Below are positions 1 through 8,105 of a stretch of 28,593 nt of DNA, one piece after another. The stretch lies in IMG/VR virus record IMGVR_UViG_3300002488_000048, positions 1 to 28,593 of that record; one strand, written 5' to 3'. How positions within the stretch are numbered: the first letter of the stretch is position 1; each line of letters starts with the position of its first letter. Source of the stretch: a virus. Both the position numbers and the translations under genes were made by a program. The notes beneath the pieces were generated by a model. That model saw nothing but the letters and a program-made list of their open reading frames with translations, searched no databases and had not been told where the DNA came from.

Positions 1-306
1 ATCAGAATGTTCTAAGGTAGAATTACCTTGATAGCCATTCATTAAATATCTTTGTGATGCTTTTAAAACTGTATCTTTTGAGAAATAAATATAATATTCT
101 TCACCTTCGGTTTTTCTGTAAATGGGTTTGTTTGGAATTAACAAAGCACCCATCAATATTTTTTTCTCTTTGTCAACTTCTGCTAATTTTAATTCATCTG
201 ATTTTAATGCTATAAAATCTGATTCAATAGCAGGGGATTCTACAATAGATATAGCCTCAATTCCGCTTTCCTCATCATCATCTAAAAATAATTCTACAAT
301 TTTCAT
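1..306 (-). CDS. XkdF-like prohead protease, N-terminal part (cut by window edge)
   Basis: The ATG at 306 opens a frame running off the left edge (102 codons). It begins MKIVELFLDDDEESGIEAIS, followed by a VESPAIESDF segment, then ILMGALLIPNKPIYR and YYIYFSKDTVLKASQRYL, ending in STLEHSD. From memory, this order (acidic start, GIEAISIVESPAIE, IPNKPIYR, YYIYFSKDTV, TLEH) is that of XkdF-type putative serine proteases, which process scaffold and capsid during head maturation. It lies 34 nt downstream of the tape measure gene. The catalytic part should lie beyond the edge. The likely C-terminal part of the same gene is at 28280-28591. The family call is good; protease activity is inferred from the family. 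Confidence 0.75.
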   Translation of the reverse strand, partial: MKIVELFLDDDEESGIEAISIVESPAIESDFIALKSDELKLAEVDKEKKILMGALLIPNKPIYRKTEGEEYYIYFSKDTVLKASQRYLMNGYQGNSTLEHSD

Positions 307-340
307 AATAATATTACGTTTTAAGTTTTATTTTTTGCAT

Positions 341-2230
341 TTACAATGTTGCTCCTTCAACGATATTTCTTTCTAATCCTTGAGCAGTTGTAACATCAGT
401 TGAAACAACAAATGCTTTTATAGGTTCTTGAGAGGCAACAACATCTGCTAATTGACTTACTCCACTTTGTCCCACAATATTAAAAGAAGGAGCTTGTGAT
501 GCAACCGCAGAACCTGCAGAACCTGCAGATATTGAAGGAGCAGAAATATCAGGTTCACTACCACCTAATCCTAAAGATGCTTCTTTTTGAGCCGCTCTTG
601 CTTGTTTTATTGAATTAAAAATACCTAATGCTTGAGCCGCATATCCAACGATTAAAGGAATATTAAACGGAAAAGGAACTGTTGCCGCAGTTTTAGCCGC
701 ACCTGCTGCAAGATCAACACCTGCTTCTCCTGATTTAATAGCACCTTTTACTGCTGATTGTTTAGCAGTAAACAAAGTAGACTTTGCTTCCATTATCATA
801 TCTTTAGCCATTAATAGTTGTTTGGCTATTAATACCGCTTTACCTAGCTTAGTTTCTTCTCCTGTTATTGTAAGTAAATCATTGAAAGATTGTTCTCTTA
901 ATGCTAATCTTTGAGCCTCTATTTCTTTTTCTTTTTCAAAATTAGCTTGTATTGCATCTGCTTTTACTTTGTTTTCTCCAATTATAGCTTCATTATATTG
1001 TTTTTCTAGCGTAATAGATTCTTGTCTGTTAGTCTCTAAAAATTGATCTAAGGCAATTTGTGCATCTACTCTTGCTTGAGTACCTTCATTAGCTGAATCT
1101 ACTAGTCCTTGTAATCTAATTTCTTCTTGAGTTTTTTCATCTTGATTAATTTTAATTAATCTTTCTAATTTTTTAGATTCAACAAGTTCTTGTTCTGCAT
1201 CAAATTTTCTTCTTTCAAAAGCAAGTGTAGTTTCTGCCTCTAATTGTGTCTTACTTAACTCAATTTTTTCTCTATCAAGTGCCAAATCATTAGCTTTTTG
1301 CTCTGATCTAAATCCCTCAACTGTTGCTTGAACTGCAAGAACCTCATTTTGTGCCTGTATTAAAGCGACTTCGTTCTCCGTTGATTTATTTTTTTCAAAA
1401 GCAATTTTTGCGGCTTTTAGAGAAATGTTTGCGTTTTTGAGCATTATTGTATTCTGTTCCTCTAACAACCTACCTAATTCATTATTAGCTTTTATTCTAT
1501 CTTCTATAGAATTCCTTTCCTCATCTCTTATCTGTCGTTGTTTTTCTGCTTGTCTGTCATACTTCTCAAGCAACCCTGCATTTGTAGCCTCGGCTAGTTC
1601 TGCTGACTTAGCAAGTTGTACATTGGCAATTGCGGCATCTTTTACTTCAACTACATAATCTACTGCATCTGAAGTGGCTTCAACAAATCCATCTCCTGTT
1701 TGAGATATAGCATCACCTAAACCACTAAATCCTTCTTGAGCAGATTCTAATGCACCACTAAAATCACCACCAAATATCTTACTAAATGCATCACCAAATT
1801 TTTCAAAAGATTTAACTGCAGTTTCTATTGGTTTGCCAAAATACTTATCAAAGGCATTACCGATTTTTTCAACACTCTCTAAACCGCCTGTTAATAATCC
1901 AAAAACATCATTAAATACTAATGCCAATCCTTCAAAAGCACTACTTACAGAATCAGCAATTACTTGATTTTGCATAAACAATTCCTTCATAGATTCTAAC
2001 GCTATAAGGAAAACACCAACACCTGCGGCTTTAATTGCGTTGCCTATACCCCTAACACCTTCTCCTGTAGATTTAGATGTTTCTTTTATATCATCTAAAC
2101 CTTCTTTTATTTGTTTATTGCCTTCATCAACCGATTTAGTTAAATCTTTGATACCATCGGTTAAATTATCAACATTTTTTTCTGCTGATTTACTATCAAC
2201 TTCTATTCCTACGGTTACTTTTTCTGCCAT
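341..2230 (-). CDS. Tail tape measure protein
   Basis: This 629-aa protein is mostly helical. An N-terminal coiled-coil region (about residues 1-55, rich in K/D/E/S) is followed by a hydrophobic Gly/Ala/Phe-rich segment (about 60-170, including GNAIKAAGVGVFLIALESM). A long charged coiled coil spans about 210-470, and an Ala/Gly-rich hydrophobic stretch about 500-560. That architecture is typical of tape measure proteins, which fill the tail tube and set its length. At the usual ~1.5 angstrom per residue it predicts a tail of roughly 95 nm, short for a siphovirus. It follows the large tail proteins and overlaps the preceding 48-aa gene by 16 nt. No lytic domain was seen. Confidence 0.85.
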   Translation of the reverse strand: MAEKVTVGIEVDSKSAEKNVDNLTDGIKDLTKSVDEGNKQIKEGLDDIKETSKSTGEGVRGIGNAIKAAGVGVFLIALESMKELFMQNQVIADSVSSAFEGLALVFNDVFGLLTGGLESVEKIGNAFDKYFGKPIETAVKSFEKFGDAFSKIFGGDFSGALESAQEGFSGLGDAISQTGDGFVEATSDAVDYVVEVKDAAIANVQLAKSAELAEATNAGLLEKYDRQAEKQRQIRDEERNSIEDRIKANNELGRLLEEQNTIMLKNANISLKAAKIAFEKNKSTENEVALIQAQNEVLAVQATVEGFRSEQKANDLALDREKIELSKTQLEAETTLAFERRKFDAEQELVESKKLERLIKINQDEKTQEEIRLQGLVDSANEGTQARVDAQIALDQFLETNRQESITLEKQYNEAIIGENKVKADAIQANFEKEKEIEAQRLALREQSFNDLLTITGEETKLGKAVLIAKQLLMAKDMIMEAKSTLFTAKQSAVKGAIKSGEAGVDLAAGAAKTAATVPFPFNIPLIVGYAAQALGIFNSIKQARAAQKEASLGLGGSEPDISAPSISAGSAGSAVASQAPSFNIVGQSGVSQLADVVASQEPIKAFVVSTDVTTAQGLERNIVEGATL

Positions 2231-2361
2231 TTTACTTCTTTTTTAAATTGCTTCCAAGCACTTCTAAATGAATTAGGGTATTTATTTTTCCCTTGTGCGA
2301 TCCTTATATTTTCTGTTTCTCCTTCTGCTATTTCAAGCATACGTATTATTACATTCATCAT
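2215..2361 (-). CDS. Small basic protein between tail gene and tape measure
   Basis: A 48-aa frame starts with two consecutive ATG codons at 2361. The first overlaps the TGA of the upstream tail gene (ATGA), and the frame ends 16 nt inside the tape measure gene, so it is probably translationally coupled to both. The product is hydrophilic (MMNVIIRMLEIAEGETENIR, then a basic KYPNSFRSAWKQFKKEVK tail). I recognise no family. The position immediately before the tape measure gene suggests a tail assembly role, but that is inference. It fills an otherwise unexplained 127-nt gap, which supports it being real. Confidence 0.6.
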   Translation of the reverse strand: MMNVIIRMLEIAEGETENIRIAQGKNKYPNSFRSAWKQFKKEVKWQKK

Positions 2362-4562
2362 AGCAAGTTTATTAATTCCAATTTACTTCTACCACTTGTT
2401 AAATCTGAAGTCATTGAGTTAATCCTAAATGTTTCAAAATTTATTGTAACGGTATCATACAATTGAATATTAGAAATAATATTAGTTGGTAAATAAGAAC
2501 TAACCCTTATTATTCTCCTTCTTGTGTTAAATATTTCTGAAATATAAGTTTCATAATAAGACTTAAATAAAGTCCCTGTAAATCCTGTAGTTAAAGTGTA
2601 CTCATTTGTTTCATTATAAAAATTAATATTTGACGTATCAGAACCAGAGTTTAAAGAAATACTATTGGAAGGGATTATATAACTATCTAGAGCGGTATTA
2701 GTTGTGCTATCTTCAATAAAAGATATTGATGTTGAACTTGTTGGTTGCAAAATAGGATAAAATAACAAAGGCTTACCAAAATAAGGTTGTTGATTTTGAT
2801 CTACAAAGAATCCATATTGAACATCCGTATTTGTATTCAAATTAATATCTACTAACCTCTCATATTGTACGTGTTCAAAAGGTACACTTACTTTATATAT
2901 TTTGTTAGGAGCATCATAAGTACTTCCATCTAAAGTATATTTTTCTGTACCCCATCCTTTATTATTTAATTGATTATATTGTTCAGCCAACAAAGTCCCT
3001 AATCCTTCAAATTCAAAATTAACTTGTTTAAAAGGTAAAGCAACATCAATCTGAGTTTGATTCGTATCAGTAAATTTACTTATCATTTGATTTGTTCCTT
3101 GAGATGCACTACCTGCTTGATTCCACGTGTCAGTTTCGCTCTGCCATAGTGTCGCAGTTAAATCCCAAGTATTAGCATCTGTAGATGCATAATAATCATT
3201 CAAAGTTTTTACAACTATAATTCCATCTTCTACATAAGCAGTTAAATTAAACATCTTAAACAAAGCAGTTAAGAAATCTATAACTTTCATTTCTGGAATT
3301 TGTTCTAAAATATTAAATTCAAATTCTGCACTTGTGTTAAAATTACCATTATCTGAAGTGTCAAAAGTCTTATTAAAAATAATAGGAGTAGGACTTGAAA
3401 CATATACCTGACCTGAAACTTCCCATTTAATACTTGTAAAAGTTATTGCTGAAAATGTTGCTGCTTGTTGTACTATTCTCACAGTATAACTACTACCATA
3501 AAAACTACCTGTTAAAACACCTAATTCTGAATGTCCAAAAGTCCTTGTTCCACTAGCAAAAGAAGATTCAAATACTATACTAGAACCTTTATATATTACT
3601 ACTTGATATTGTATACTTGAACTTCCCGAATCTACCGTAAAGGTTAAATCATTTTTTATATTGGAGTTAGCATACAAAACTAACGTAGTGCTAGTAGTGC
3701 TAGTTCCTATTGTCATTTTAGCGTAAGTATCACTCGTACTTTCTGTCCATTTATTTACTTGTGAAATATATTGTGTTACTTGAGTAGGAGCTTCTACACT
3801 TCCCTTTTTTCTATGCAACCACATAAACAACTGAAAATAATCAAGATTTGTATCTACTAAAAAATCATCACTAAAAACAATATTTGAAGGGAAACCGTTT
3901 GCAGTAGTATAATGAGATTCTATAGCTTCAACTATAGTATGAACTCTTATAGCGTATTTTAAATCACTCCAAGTAACCCCTCTTTGAGGCTTATTACTTA
4001 CAGTATCATAATAAAGATTCCCTCCTGTAGTTGAAGTGTCGGCACTATCGTAAGTTAATCTAGTAGTGTGGGTTATAAGAGGAGCAATAATTTTATTACT
4101 AGAACTTGTAGGATCGACTTGCAATTTTGATTTTACCGTAGTCATATTGTAAGTCAAACTTTCATTAGACAAGGGAGTCAAATTAGAAAGTAAATCTTCT
4201 CCTAATATATCTTTTAAATTTATTGTTTCTCCGTAAAAAGTAATCCTATAAGCGTAGGCTTTATTATTTCTTAAATCAACACCATTTAATGCTATAAAAC
4301 CATTTCTCCAAGGAACATAATTTAATTCAATTGATGCACTTGATTTTATTCTTGCATCATAACCAAATTCTATATTCCAATTGTAATAATGTTTAAAAAT
4401 TCTTGAATTTGTTGGACTTGCAGGTATTGAAAAACTCTGAGTAAACTCTGTAAAAATTTTAGAAATATCTTTTATATTTTGAATTGACTGAGTAATAGAA
4501 ACAGTCTCATCTTTAAAAAGTTCTAGTCTTTCACCTTCAATATATAACTGTACTTTCTGCAT
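2358..4562 (-). CDS. Large tail / baseplate-associated protein
   Basis: This 734-aa protein begins MQKVQLYIEGERLELFKDET, then VSITQSIQNIKDISKIFTEF and SFSIPASPTNSRIFKHYYNW. That N-terminal pattern (LFKDE..S.TQ.IQN..DI.K.FT.F...F..PAS..N..IFKHYYN) is one I associate with large tail proteins of flavobacterial phages, probably part of the baseplate hub or tail tip. The middle (about 270-390) is Ser/Thr-rich and beta-like; around 420-460 a segment (IPEMKVIDFLTALFKMFNLT) is followed by VEDGIIVVKTLNDYY. It overlaps its upstream neighbour as TAATG and precedes the tape measure gene. It belongs to the tail with good confidence; the exact position in the virion is not readable from sequence. Confidence 0.7.
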   Translation of the reverse strand: MQKVQLYIEGERLELFKDETVSITQSIQNIKDISKIFTEFTQSFSIPASPTNSRIFKHYYNWNIEFGYDARIKSSASIELNYVPWRNGFIALNGVDLRNNKAYAYRITFYGETINLKDILGEDLLSNLTPLSNESLTYNMTTVKSKLQVDPTSSSNKIIAPLITHTTRLTYDSADTSTTGGNLYYDTVSNKPQRGVTWSDLKYAIRVHTIVEAIESHYTTANGFPSNIVFSDDFLVDTNLDYFQLFMWLHRKKGSVEAPTQVTQYISQVNKWTESTSDTYAKMTIGTSTTSTTLVLYANSNIKNDLTFTVDSGSSSIQYQVVIYKGSSIVFESSFASGTRTFGHSELGVLTGSFYGSSYTVRIVQQAATFSAITFTSIKWEVSGQVYVSSPTPIIFNKTFDTSDNGNFNTSAEFEFNILEQIPEMKVIDFLTALFKMFNLTAYVEDGIIVVKTLNDYYASTDANTWDLTATLWQSETDTWNQAGSASQGTNQMISKFTDTNQTQIDVALPFKQVNFEFEGLGTLLAEQYNQLNNKGWGTEKYTLDGSTYDAPNKIYKVSVPFEHVQYERLVDINLNTNTDVQYGFFVDQNQQPYFGKPLLFYPILQPTSSTSISFIEDSTTNTALDSYIIPSNSISLNSGSDTSNINFYNETNEYTLTTGFTGTLFKSYYETYISEIFNTRRRIIRVSSYLPTNIISNIQLYDTVTINFETFRINSMTSDLTSGRSKLELINLL

Positions 4563-5572
4563 TATCTTACGTTATTGATATAATCAAATGCCATTTCAAA
4601 AGTCATTGTATATTCTATTAACTTATCATTTAAACTTGTCTTGTAAGTAAAGGAATTATTAGATACAATTACAGGAACAACTTGCTCAGTAGAGGGATCA
4701 TAAGGATCAGGTTGAGTTAACCAAACTTGATCAGATAATAATAATTGTTCAAAATGAGGATTAGCACCTTCGGGATAATATCCACTACTTAATACTATAC
4801 TTTGTTTTGCTCTCTTACTATAAACAATTCTTGTGGGTGAGTTGACTGAATAAGTAGCAGTTCCCGAAGTATCTGATATAGTATTTGCTTGATAAGTTTC
4901 TTTGTTTACAGATGTAGTTTTAACTTCTTTTAAAAAAAACCACAAATCTTGTATTGCACCAAATTTATTTACAAATGTAATCATTTTTCCATCTCCGTAT
5001 TTTGAGCAGTCTATTCTTATAATGTTTACATCTGTTGAGCCGAGTGTCAAGGTACTATACAATGGATTAGTAGGATCATCACTAAACCCTGCCTGTGTAA
5101 AAAGACCAGAGGAAGTTACTTGGGAAATCCAACCTGCAGTATTCTCAGGAGCATAAACATAATAACCATCTTTAATTACATCTTTAGATATTAACCATTG
5201 CTCATTTGATACTTCGGGATTTACTCCTTGCATAAAAGTTCCGTATCCTGCATAACCAACGTGATTAAATTGACTTTGTGCTATTACACTACCTCCTCCT
5301 GTTGCACCACCTGCCGCATCATATTGATGTATTAGTGATCCTGTTGTATCTGCATAAGCAGCTTGAGCAGGTCTTGCACCTGTAAAAGTTTGATCAATAT
5401 AATCCTTTACTAATTCCGCTATTTCAAAAGTTATAACACTACCACCCGAACCATTTTTAACAATTGTATATCTTAAAGCACCATCAATATATAATGACAA
5501 CTGTGCTGATAAAGCTGATGCTCCTAAAGTTACACTTTGAAATCTTGGTGATCTAACTAAAATATTTGCCAT
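4562..5572 (-). CDS. Tail structural protein
   Basis: This 336-aa protein is beta-rich and nearly free of Cys. It begins MANILVRSPRFQSVTLGASA, has SAQLSLYIDGALRYTIVK and ITFEIAELVKDYIDQ in the first 60 residues, and ends YTMTFEMAFDYINNVR. It starts 3 nt after the HK97-gp10-like gene and its stop overlaps the start of the large tail gene, so the two are probably made together. It is likely a distal tail or baseplate component. I do not recognise a named fold. A Gly-rich loop (AAGGATGGGS, about residue 87) is visible. Confidence 0.6.
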   Translation of the reverse strand: MANILVRSPRFQSVTLGASALSAQLSLYIDGALRYTIVKNGSGGSVITFEIAELVKDYIDQTFTGARPAQAAYADTTGSLIHQYDAAGGATGGGSVIAQSQFNHVGYAGYGTFMQGVNPEVSNEQWLISKDVIKDGYYVYAPENTAGWISQVTSSGLFTQAGFSDDPTNPLYSTLTLGSTDVNIIRIDCSKYGDGKMITFVNKFGAIQDLWFFLKEVKTTSVNKETYQANTISDTSGTATYSVNSPTRIVYSKRAKQSIVLSSGYYPEGANPHFEQLLLSDQVWLTQPDPYDPSTEQVVPVIVSNNSFTYKTSLNDKLIEYTMTFEMAFDYINNVR

Positions 5573-5574
5573 AA

Positions 5575-6108
5575 TTAATTTTTTACTCCTAAAATAATAT
5601 CTTTCTCTACATCTAAAGCAAACGATTCTGCAATCTCTTTAGGTAAATTTTTAAATGCTTGTTCAAATGGCTTTGTGAAAAAAAAGCTAGGTTTAAGACC
5701 TTGAGCAAATATTCTTTTTTGCAACCAAAATCCGATTGTTTTATAATTACCTCTTCTATACTTACCTTCTTTATCTCTAAATCTAATCTTCTTCATTTTT
5801 GCCCATTTCATTAATGGATTTAAAGGAGGTCTTTTTGATTTGTAACTATAAGGACTATTGGGGGCTTTTTGTATACCGTTTTTTACTAAACTAGGCTTTG
5901 ACCCTTTTACACCTAAATCTTGAAATGTTCCGTAATCCTCCATTAAAAAATCTAATAAAAAAGCATTTTGTTCTTCTGTTAATTCGTATCGTACAGAATT
6001 GTATAAAGAACCTCCACCTTTCTTATCTTTTGTAAGATTACTTTTGCTTTGTTGAACAACGTATTTGCCAAACTTATTTAATGCTTCGTTGGTTTCTTTT
6101 AATGTCAT
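5575..6108 (-). CDS. HK97 gp10-like tail completion protein
   Basis: A 177-aa basic protein starting MTLKETNEALNKFGKYVVQQ. The overall pattern resembles HK97 gp10-like tail completion proteins: an N-terminal helix, a KSNLT...GGGSLYNSVRYEL segment, many Lys/Arg, a PPLNPLMKWAKMKKIR segment and a FFFTKPFEQAFKNLP helix near the end. I chose the ATG at 6108, which overlaps the upstream TAA by one base (TAATG). Two codons further upstream only a TTG is available. Its place between the tail-terminator-like gene and the tail proteins fits. The family assignment comes from pattern and context, not from a diagnostic motif. Confidence 0.55.
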   Translation of the reverse strand: MTLKETNEALNKFGKYVVQQSKSNLTKDKKGGGSLYNSVRYELTEEQNAFLLDFLMEDYGTFQDLGVKGSKPSLVKNGIQKAPNSPYSYKSKRPPLNPLMKWAKMKKIRFRDKEGKYRRGNYKTIGFWLQKRIFAQGLKPSFFFTKPFEQAFKNLPKEIAESFALDVEKDIILGVKN

Positions 6109-6578
6109 TAGCAATAGTTTATATCATTATAAATTAACACATCAAAGGTTGATGTCCACCCTGCAAGTTCATTTTCAAACCTATCATAAAACGGTTCACA
6201 ACTAGCATTCCCCTCAAATTGATATTTGTCTTGATGCAATGTTCCACCCCTTAACTTTTGTATCAATTTATTAGATACTGACAATTGAGTATTAAGGATA
6301 TCTTGTAAATTGTTATTACCTCTAAATAAATCAATCGTTTCTTCTTTACTTACATCCACAATGTCCATATTTAGTACGCTTATACTAAAACGTAAAACAC
6401 CATCTTCTTGGGATACATTATTTACAATTAAATGAGCAAGTGGAAAGATGTCTTGTTTTTCTAAATTAATATCATCAAGATTTCCTGTGGTTACAGTTTT
6501 ACAATTTACATCTGCCAATAAATTAGTTTTAATGGTTTCTGTTAATTGATAAAATCCTCTAATACCTTGATTGCTCAT
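6108..6578 (-). CDS. Putative tail terminator / tail completion protein
   Basis: This 156-aa alpha/beta protein begins MSNQGIRGFYQLTETIKTNL. It has a NLEKQDIFPLAHLIVNNVS strand pair, a beta segment VLRFSISVLNMDIVDV, a helix with DILNTQLSVSNKLIQKLRGG, and a closing strand WTSTFDVLIYNDINYC. Size, strand-helix order and position next to an HK97-gp10-like gene suggest a lambda gpU-type terminator that caps the tail tube. Its ATG overlaps the stop of the -1 frame of the tail assembly chaperone (ATGA at 6575-6578), linking their translation. The terminator role is inference. Confidence 0.5.
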   Translation of the reverse strand: MSNQGIRGFYQLTETIKTNLLADVNCKTVTTGNLDDINLEKQDIFPLAHLIVNNVSQEDGVLRFSISVLNMDIVDVSKEETIDLFRGNNNLQDILNTQLSVSNKLIQKLRGGTLHQDKYQFEGNASCEPFYDRFENELAGWTSTFDVLIYNDINYC

Positions 6579-6829
6579 TTCTTTTTACTTTTAATTTGAT
6601 CCATTTCCAGTTCATTTTTTTCCTTCATAAATGATAACATTAATAGACATTCGTTCATATTTAATTTAGTGATATCTTCGAACTTTGTAATATCTCCTTG
6701 AGCGAGTCCGTAAATGCTTTGATACCATCCCCAACGTTGTGCAAATCCTGCTCTTGCACTTGTTGTTTCTTCTCCTCTTCCTGTAAATAATGATTCATAG
6801 CTATTGACAAGTCTATTCCTAAATTCAAT
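6575..6829 (-). CDS. -1 frameshift extension of the tail assembly chaperone
   Basis: This is the -1 frame entered after the slippery heptamer. From 6829 it reads IEFRNRLVNSYES and on through AGFAQRWGWYQSIYGLAQGD, then ITKFEDITKLNMNECLLMLS and FMKEKNELEMDQIKSKKK to a TGA at 6575-6577, 84 codons. The long form would be 161 + 84 = 245 aa. The WGWYQSIYGLAQGDI.KFE.IT segment looks like a genuine protein, resembling the product usually found next to such chaperones. Its stop overlaps the next ATG. There is an internal ATG (6658) in this frame, but starting there gives only 27 aa. The 6661-6829 stretch is thus coding in two frames. Confidence 0.7.
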   Translation of the reverse strand: MEFRNRLVNSYESLFTGRGEETTSARAGFAQRWGWYQSIYGLAQGDITKFEDITKLNMNECLLMLSFMKEKNELEMDQIKSKKK

Positions 6830-7311
6830 AAAAAAAAAACTGAACTTACAACTGCGTTTAAAGGCATATGCGGCATTAACTCTTTTGATTTAGGATTGTA
6901 TTCACTTATAGAGTATTTATCTTTTCTACGTTTTGTTATTGGTCTGTAAAGAACATTCATAGCAATTTCGATATTTTGCCAATCACCAATATAAGTATCT
7001 AAATCGATATATTCCCCAAGTGTCATATCTTCAATCTCAGGATGAAAACCAAACTCTACATCTTTAATATAAAAAGACTTTACCAGAGGAGGTCTTTGTG
7101 CTAATAAATCTCCTAACTTTTTTGTAATCATTTCCGAATCACTCATTCTAATTAAAAGAACATCTTTATGAGGAACATTACAAAATATTTCAATCATCTT
7201 ACATCTCAAAAAATGTTCATCATCATTGTTTTCTTGAATTTTTAAGAATTTTTGATATTGTTTTAATGTGATTTCAGATAAATCTGTTGGAACAATTATA
7301 CTTGCTTTCAT
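6661..7311 (-). CDS. Tail assembly chaperone, zero-frame product
   Basis: This 216-aa protein begins MKASIIVPTDLSEITLKQYQ and carries an EFGFHPEIEDMTLGEYIDLD segment (about 85-105), then TYIGDWQNIEIAMNVLYRPI. The product and its place before the tail genes fit a tail assembly chaperone (functional analogue of lambda gpG), which binds the tape measure protein during tail building. The zero frame ends ILQSSKISLN. At 6829-6835 the mRNA reads T TTT TTA within ten T, and the -1 frame stays open for 84 more codons, so a minor longer product is expected. The gene stands directly after a terminator at 7350-7377, so it probably has its own promoter in the AT-rich 7312-7349 leader; I see no exact match there. 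Confidence 0.7.
   Translation of the reverse strand: MKASIIVPTDLSEITLKQYQKFLKIQENNDDEHFLRCKMIEIFCNVPHKDVLLIRMSDSEMITKKLGDLLAQRPPLVKSFYIKDVEFGFHPEIEDMTLGEYIDLDTYIGDWQNIEIAMNVLYRPITKRRKDKYSISEYNPKSKELMPHMPLNAVVSSVFFLLNLGIDLSIAMNHYLQEEEKKQQVQEQDLHNVGDGIKAFTDSLKEILQSSKISLN
6829..6835 (-). other. Slippery heptamer T TTT TTA
   Basis: On the minus strand a run of ten T (6830-6839) followed by A gives, in the zero frame, GTT TTT TTT TTA. The last seven bases form T TTT TTA, a canonical X XXY YYZ -1 slippery site of the HIV-1 type. It sits just where the -1 frame becomes the extension described above. No clear stimulatory hairpin was seen immediately downstream. Slippage of the polymerase on ten T is an alternative route to the same mixture of products. 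Confidence 0.7.
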
Positions 7312-7349
7312 ATATAATATAACGTAAGTTTTAATAAAATTTATAAGAC

Positions 7350-7377
7350 AAAAAAAAGGCAGTTATTTCTAACTGCC
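7350..7377 (-). terminator. Rho-independent terminator before the tail operon
   Basis: On the minus strand an 8-bp perfect stem (GGCAGTTA / TAACTGCC, positions 7358-7377) with a 4-nt loop is followed by a run of eight T (7350-7357). It separates the terminase-side genes from the tail operon. Confidence 0.9.
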
Positions 7378-7405
7378 AATTTAACCAAAACAAAAAACAA
7401 AAGTA

Positions 7406-7693
7406 TTATTGTATTGCCATTTTCAAATCTCTTTCAAGTTCACTACATTTTTTCATCCATTCAAGTCTCTGATTTTGAACTTTAGTAATATACTTATTCA
7501 TTTTGTGAATATCATCTTGAAGTCTTATTGTATAAAAATTCATCTCTTGTAGTGCTTTAATCATTGCAGAGATTTCTTTATTGTTTGGTTTTTTTTCTTT
7601 CCAAATTTTTAATATGTCAGAAGAAAGTCTAACATTAGTCCAATACTCTAAGTCTCTTATTTCGGTTATCTGTTCCATTGTTACTGCGTCCAT
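7406..7693 (-). CDS. Hypothetical coiled-coil protein
   Basis: A 95-aa protein from the ATG at 7693 (a TTG two codons upstream is the only alternative). It begins MDAVTMEQITEIRDLEYWTN. The C-terminal half (about 45-95) has heptad-like spacing of Leu/Ile/Met, consistent with a coiled coil. It is the last gene before the strong terminator at 7350-7377. I recognise no family; the position between terminase and tail genes does not define a role. Confidence 0.6.
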   Translation of the reverse strand: MDAVTMEQITEIRDLEYWTNVRLSSDILKIWKEKKPNNKEISAMIKALQEMNFYTIRLQDDIHKMNKYITKVQNQRLEWMKKCSELERDLKMAIQ

Positions 7694-7705
7694 TGTCAAA
7701 TATAA

Positions 7706-8062
7706 TTAATATACGCTAATTAATTTATTTAAAATAGGAATTACTATTCTTTCTTCTTGGTCGTAAGTGCAACATTCATCACCATCGCAATATATTGACA
7801 TCTCATCAATTTCAAACAAATACTCGTAAGTACCATCATCTGTCCGCATATATCCGTACTCCTCATAAGTTTCTGGATCGTGAATTGTTTTTCTAACACA
7901 AATAACACTCGCATAAATCTCAATGCAACCAATATTCCAATATAATTCTTCTCGATGAATTTCATCATCACCCATTGGTATTTGCTGATCTTTTAATTCA
8001 GATAGAACGTATTTTAATTCCTCATCTGTAAATAAATCTTCCATTAATTTTATTGTTTTCAT
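7706..8062 (-). CDS. Hypothetical acidic protein
   Basis: A 118-aa acidic protein. The ATG at 8062 (MKTIKLMEDLFTDEELKYVL) is preferred because any earlier start would lie across the terminator hairpin at 8083-8105, and because it follows the TTAAACCACAG leader also found before 14367. The product has many Asp/Glu/Tyr, a short MSIYCDGDECCTYDQEE motif near the C-terminus with three Cys, and ends VIPILNKLISVY. No family recognised. Its leader suggests co-regulation with the RepA-like ATPase gene, which shares it. Confidence 0.6.
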   Translation of the reverse strand: MKTIKLMEDLFTDEELKYVLSELKDQQIPMGDDEIHREELYWNIGCIEIYASVICVRKTIHDPETYEEYGYMRTDDGTYEYLFEIDEMSIYCDGDECCTYDQEERIVIPILNKLISVY

Positions 8063-8066
8063 TTTC

Positions 8067-8077
8067 CTGTGGTTTAA
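8067..8077 (-). promoter_or_regulatory. Shared leader TTAAACCACAG
   Basis: The 11-mer TTAAACCACAG lies between the terminator and the ATG at 8062, four bases before the start. The same 11-mer occurs three bases before the ATG at 14367, also right after a G/C-run terminator. Its role, such as a translation leader or promoter part, is unknown. Confidence 0.45.
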
Positions 8078-8082
8078 GTTAT

Positions 8083-8105
8083 AAAAAAAGGGGGAATTAT
8101 CCCCC
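8083..8105 (-). terminator. Terminator overlapping the end of the 72-aa gene
   Basis: The minus strand reads GGGGGATAATTCCCCC followed by seven T. The stem is 5-6 bp and the stop codon of the upstream gene (8097-8099) lies in the loop, so translation to the stop would compete with hairpin formation. Confidence 0.85.

Noticed and set aside
122-376. Plus-strand open frames (also at 1425, 2040, 4902, 13323, 16690, 18323, 19961, 21375, 26561, 26769 and 28200)
   Set aside because: All lie antisense to well-supported minus-strand genes, have low-complexity or hydrophobic compositions from complementing AT-rich coding DNA, and lack promoters.
6575-6658. 27-aa gene starting at the ATG at 6658
   Set aside because: Same frame as the long -1 extension, which explains it better.
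7744-7971. 75-aa minus-strand frame inside the 118-aa gene
   Set aside because: Different frame of a better gene; composition rich in Met and Cys typical of shadow frames.
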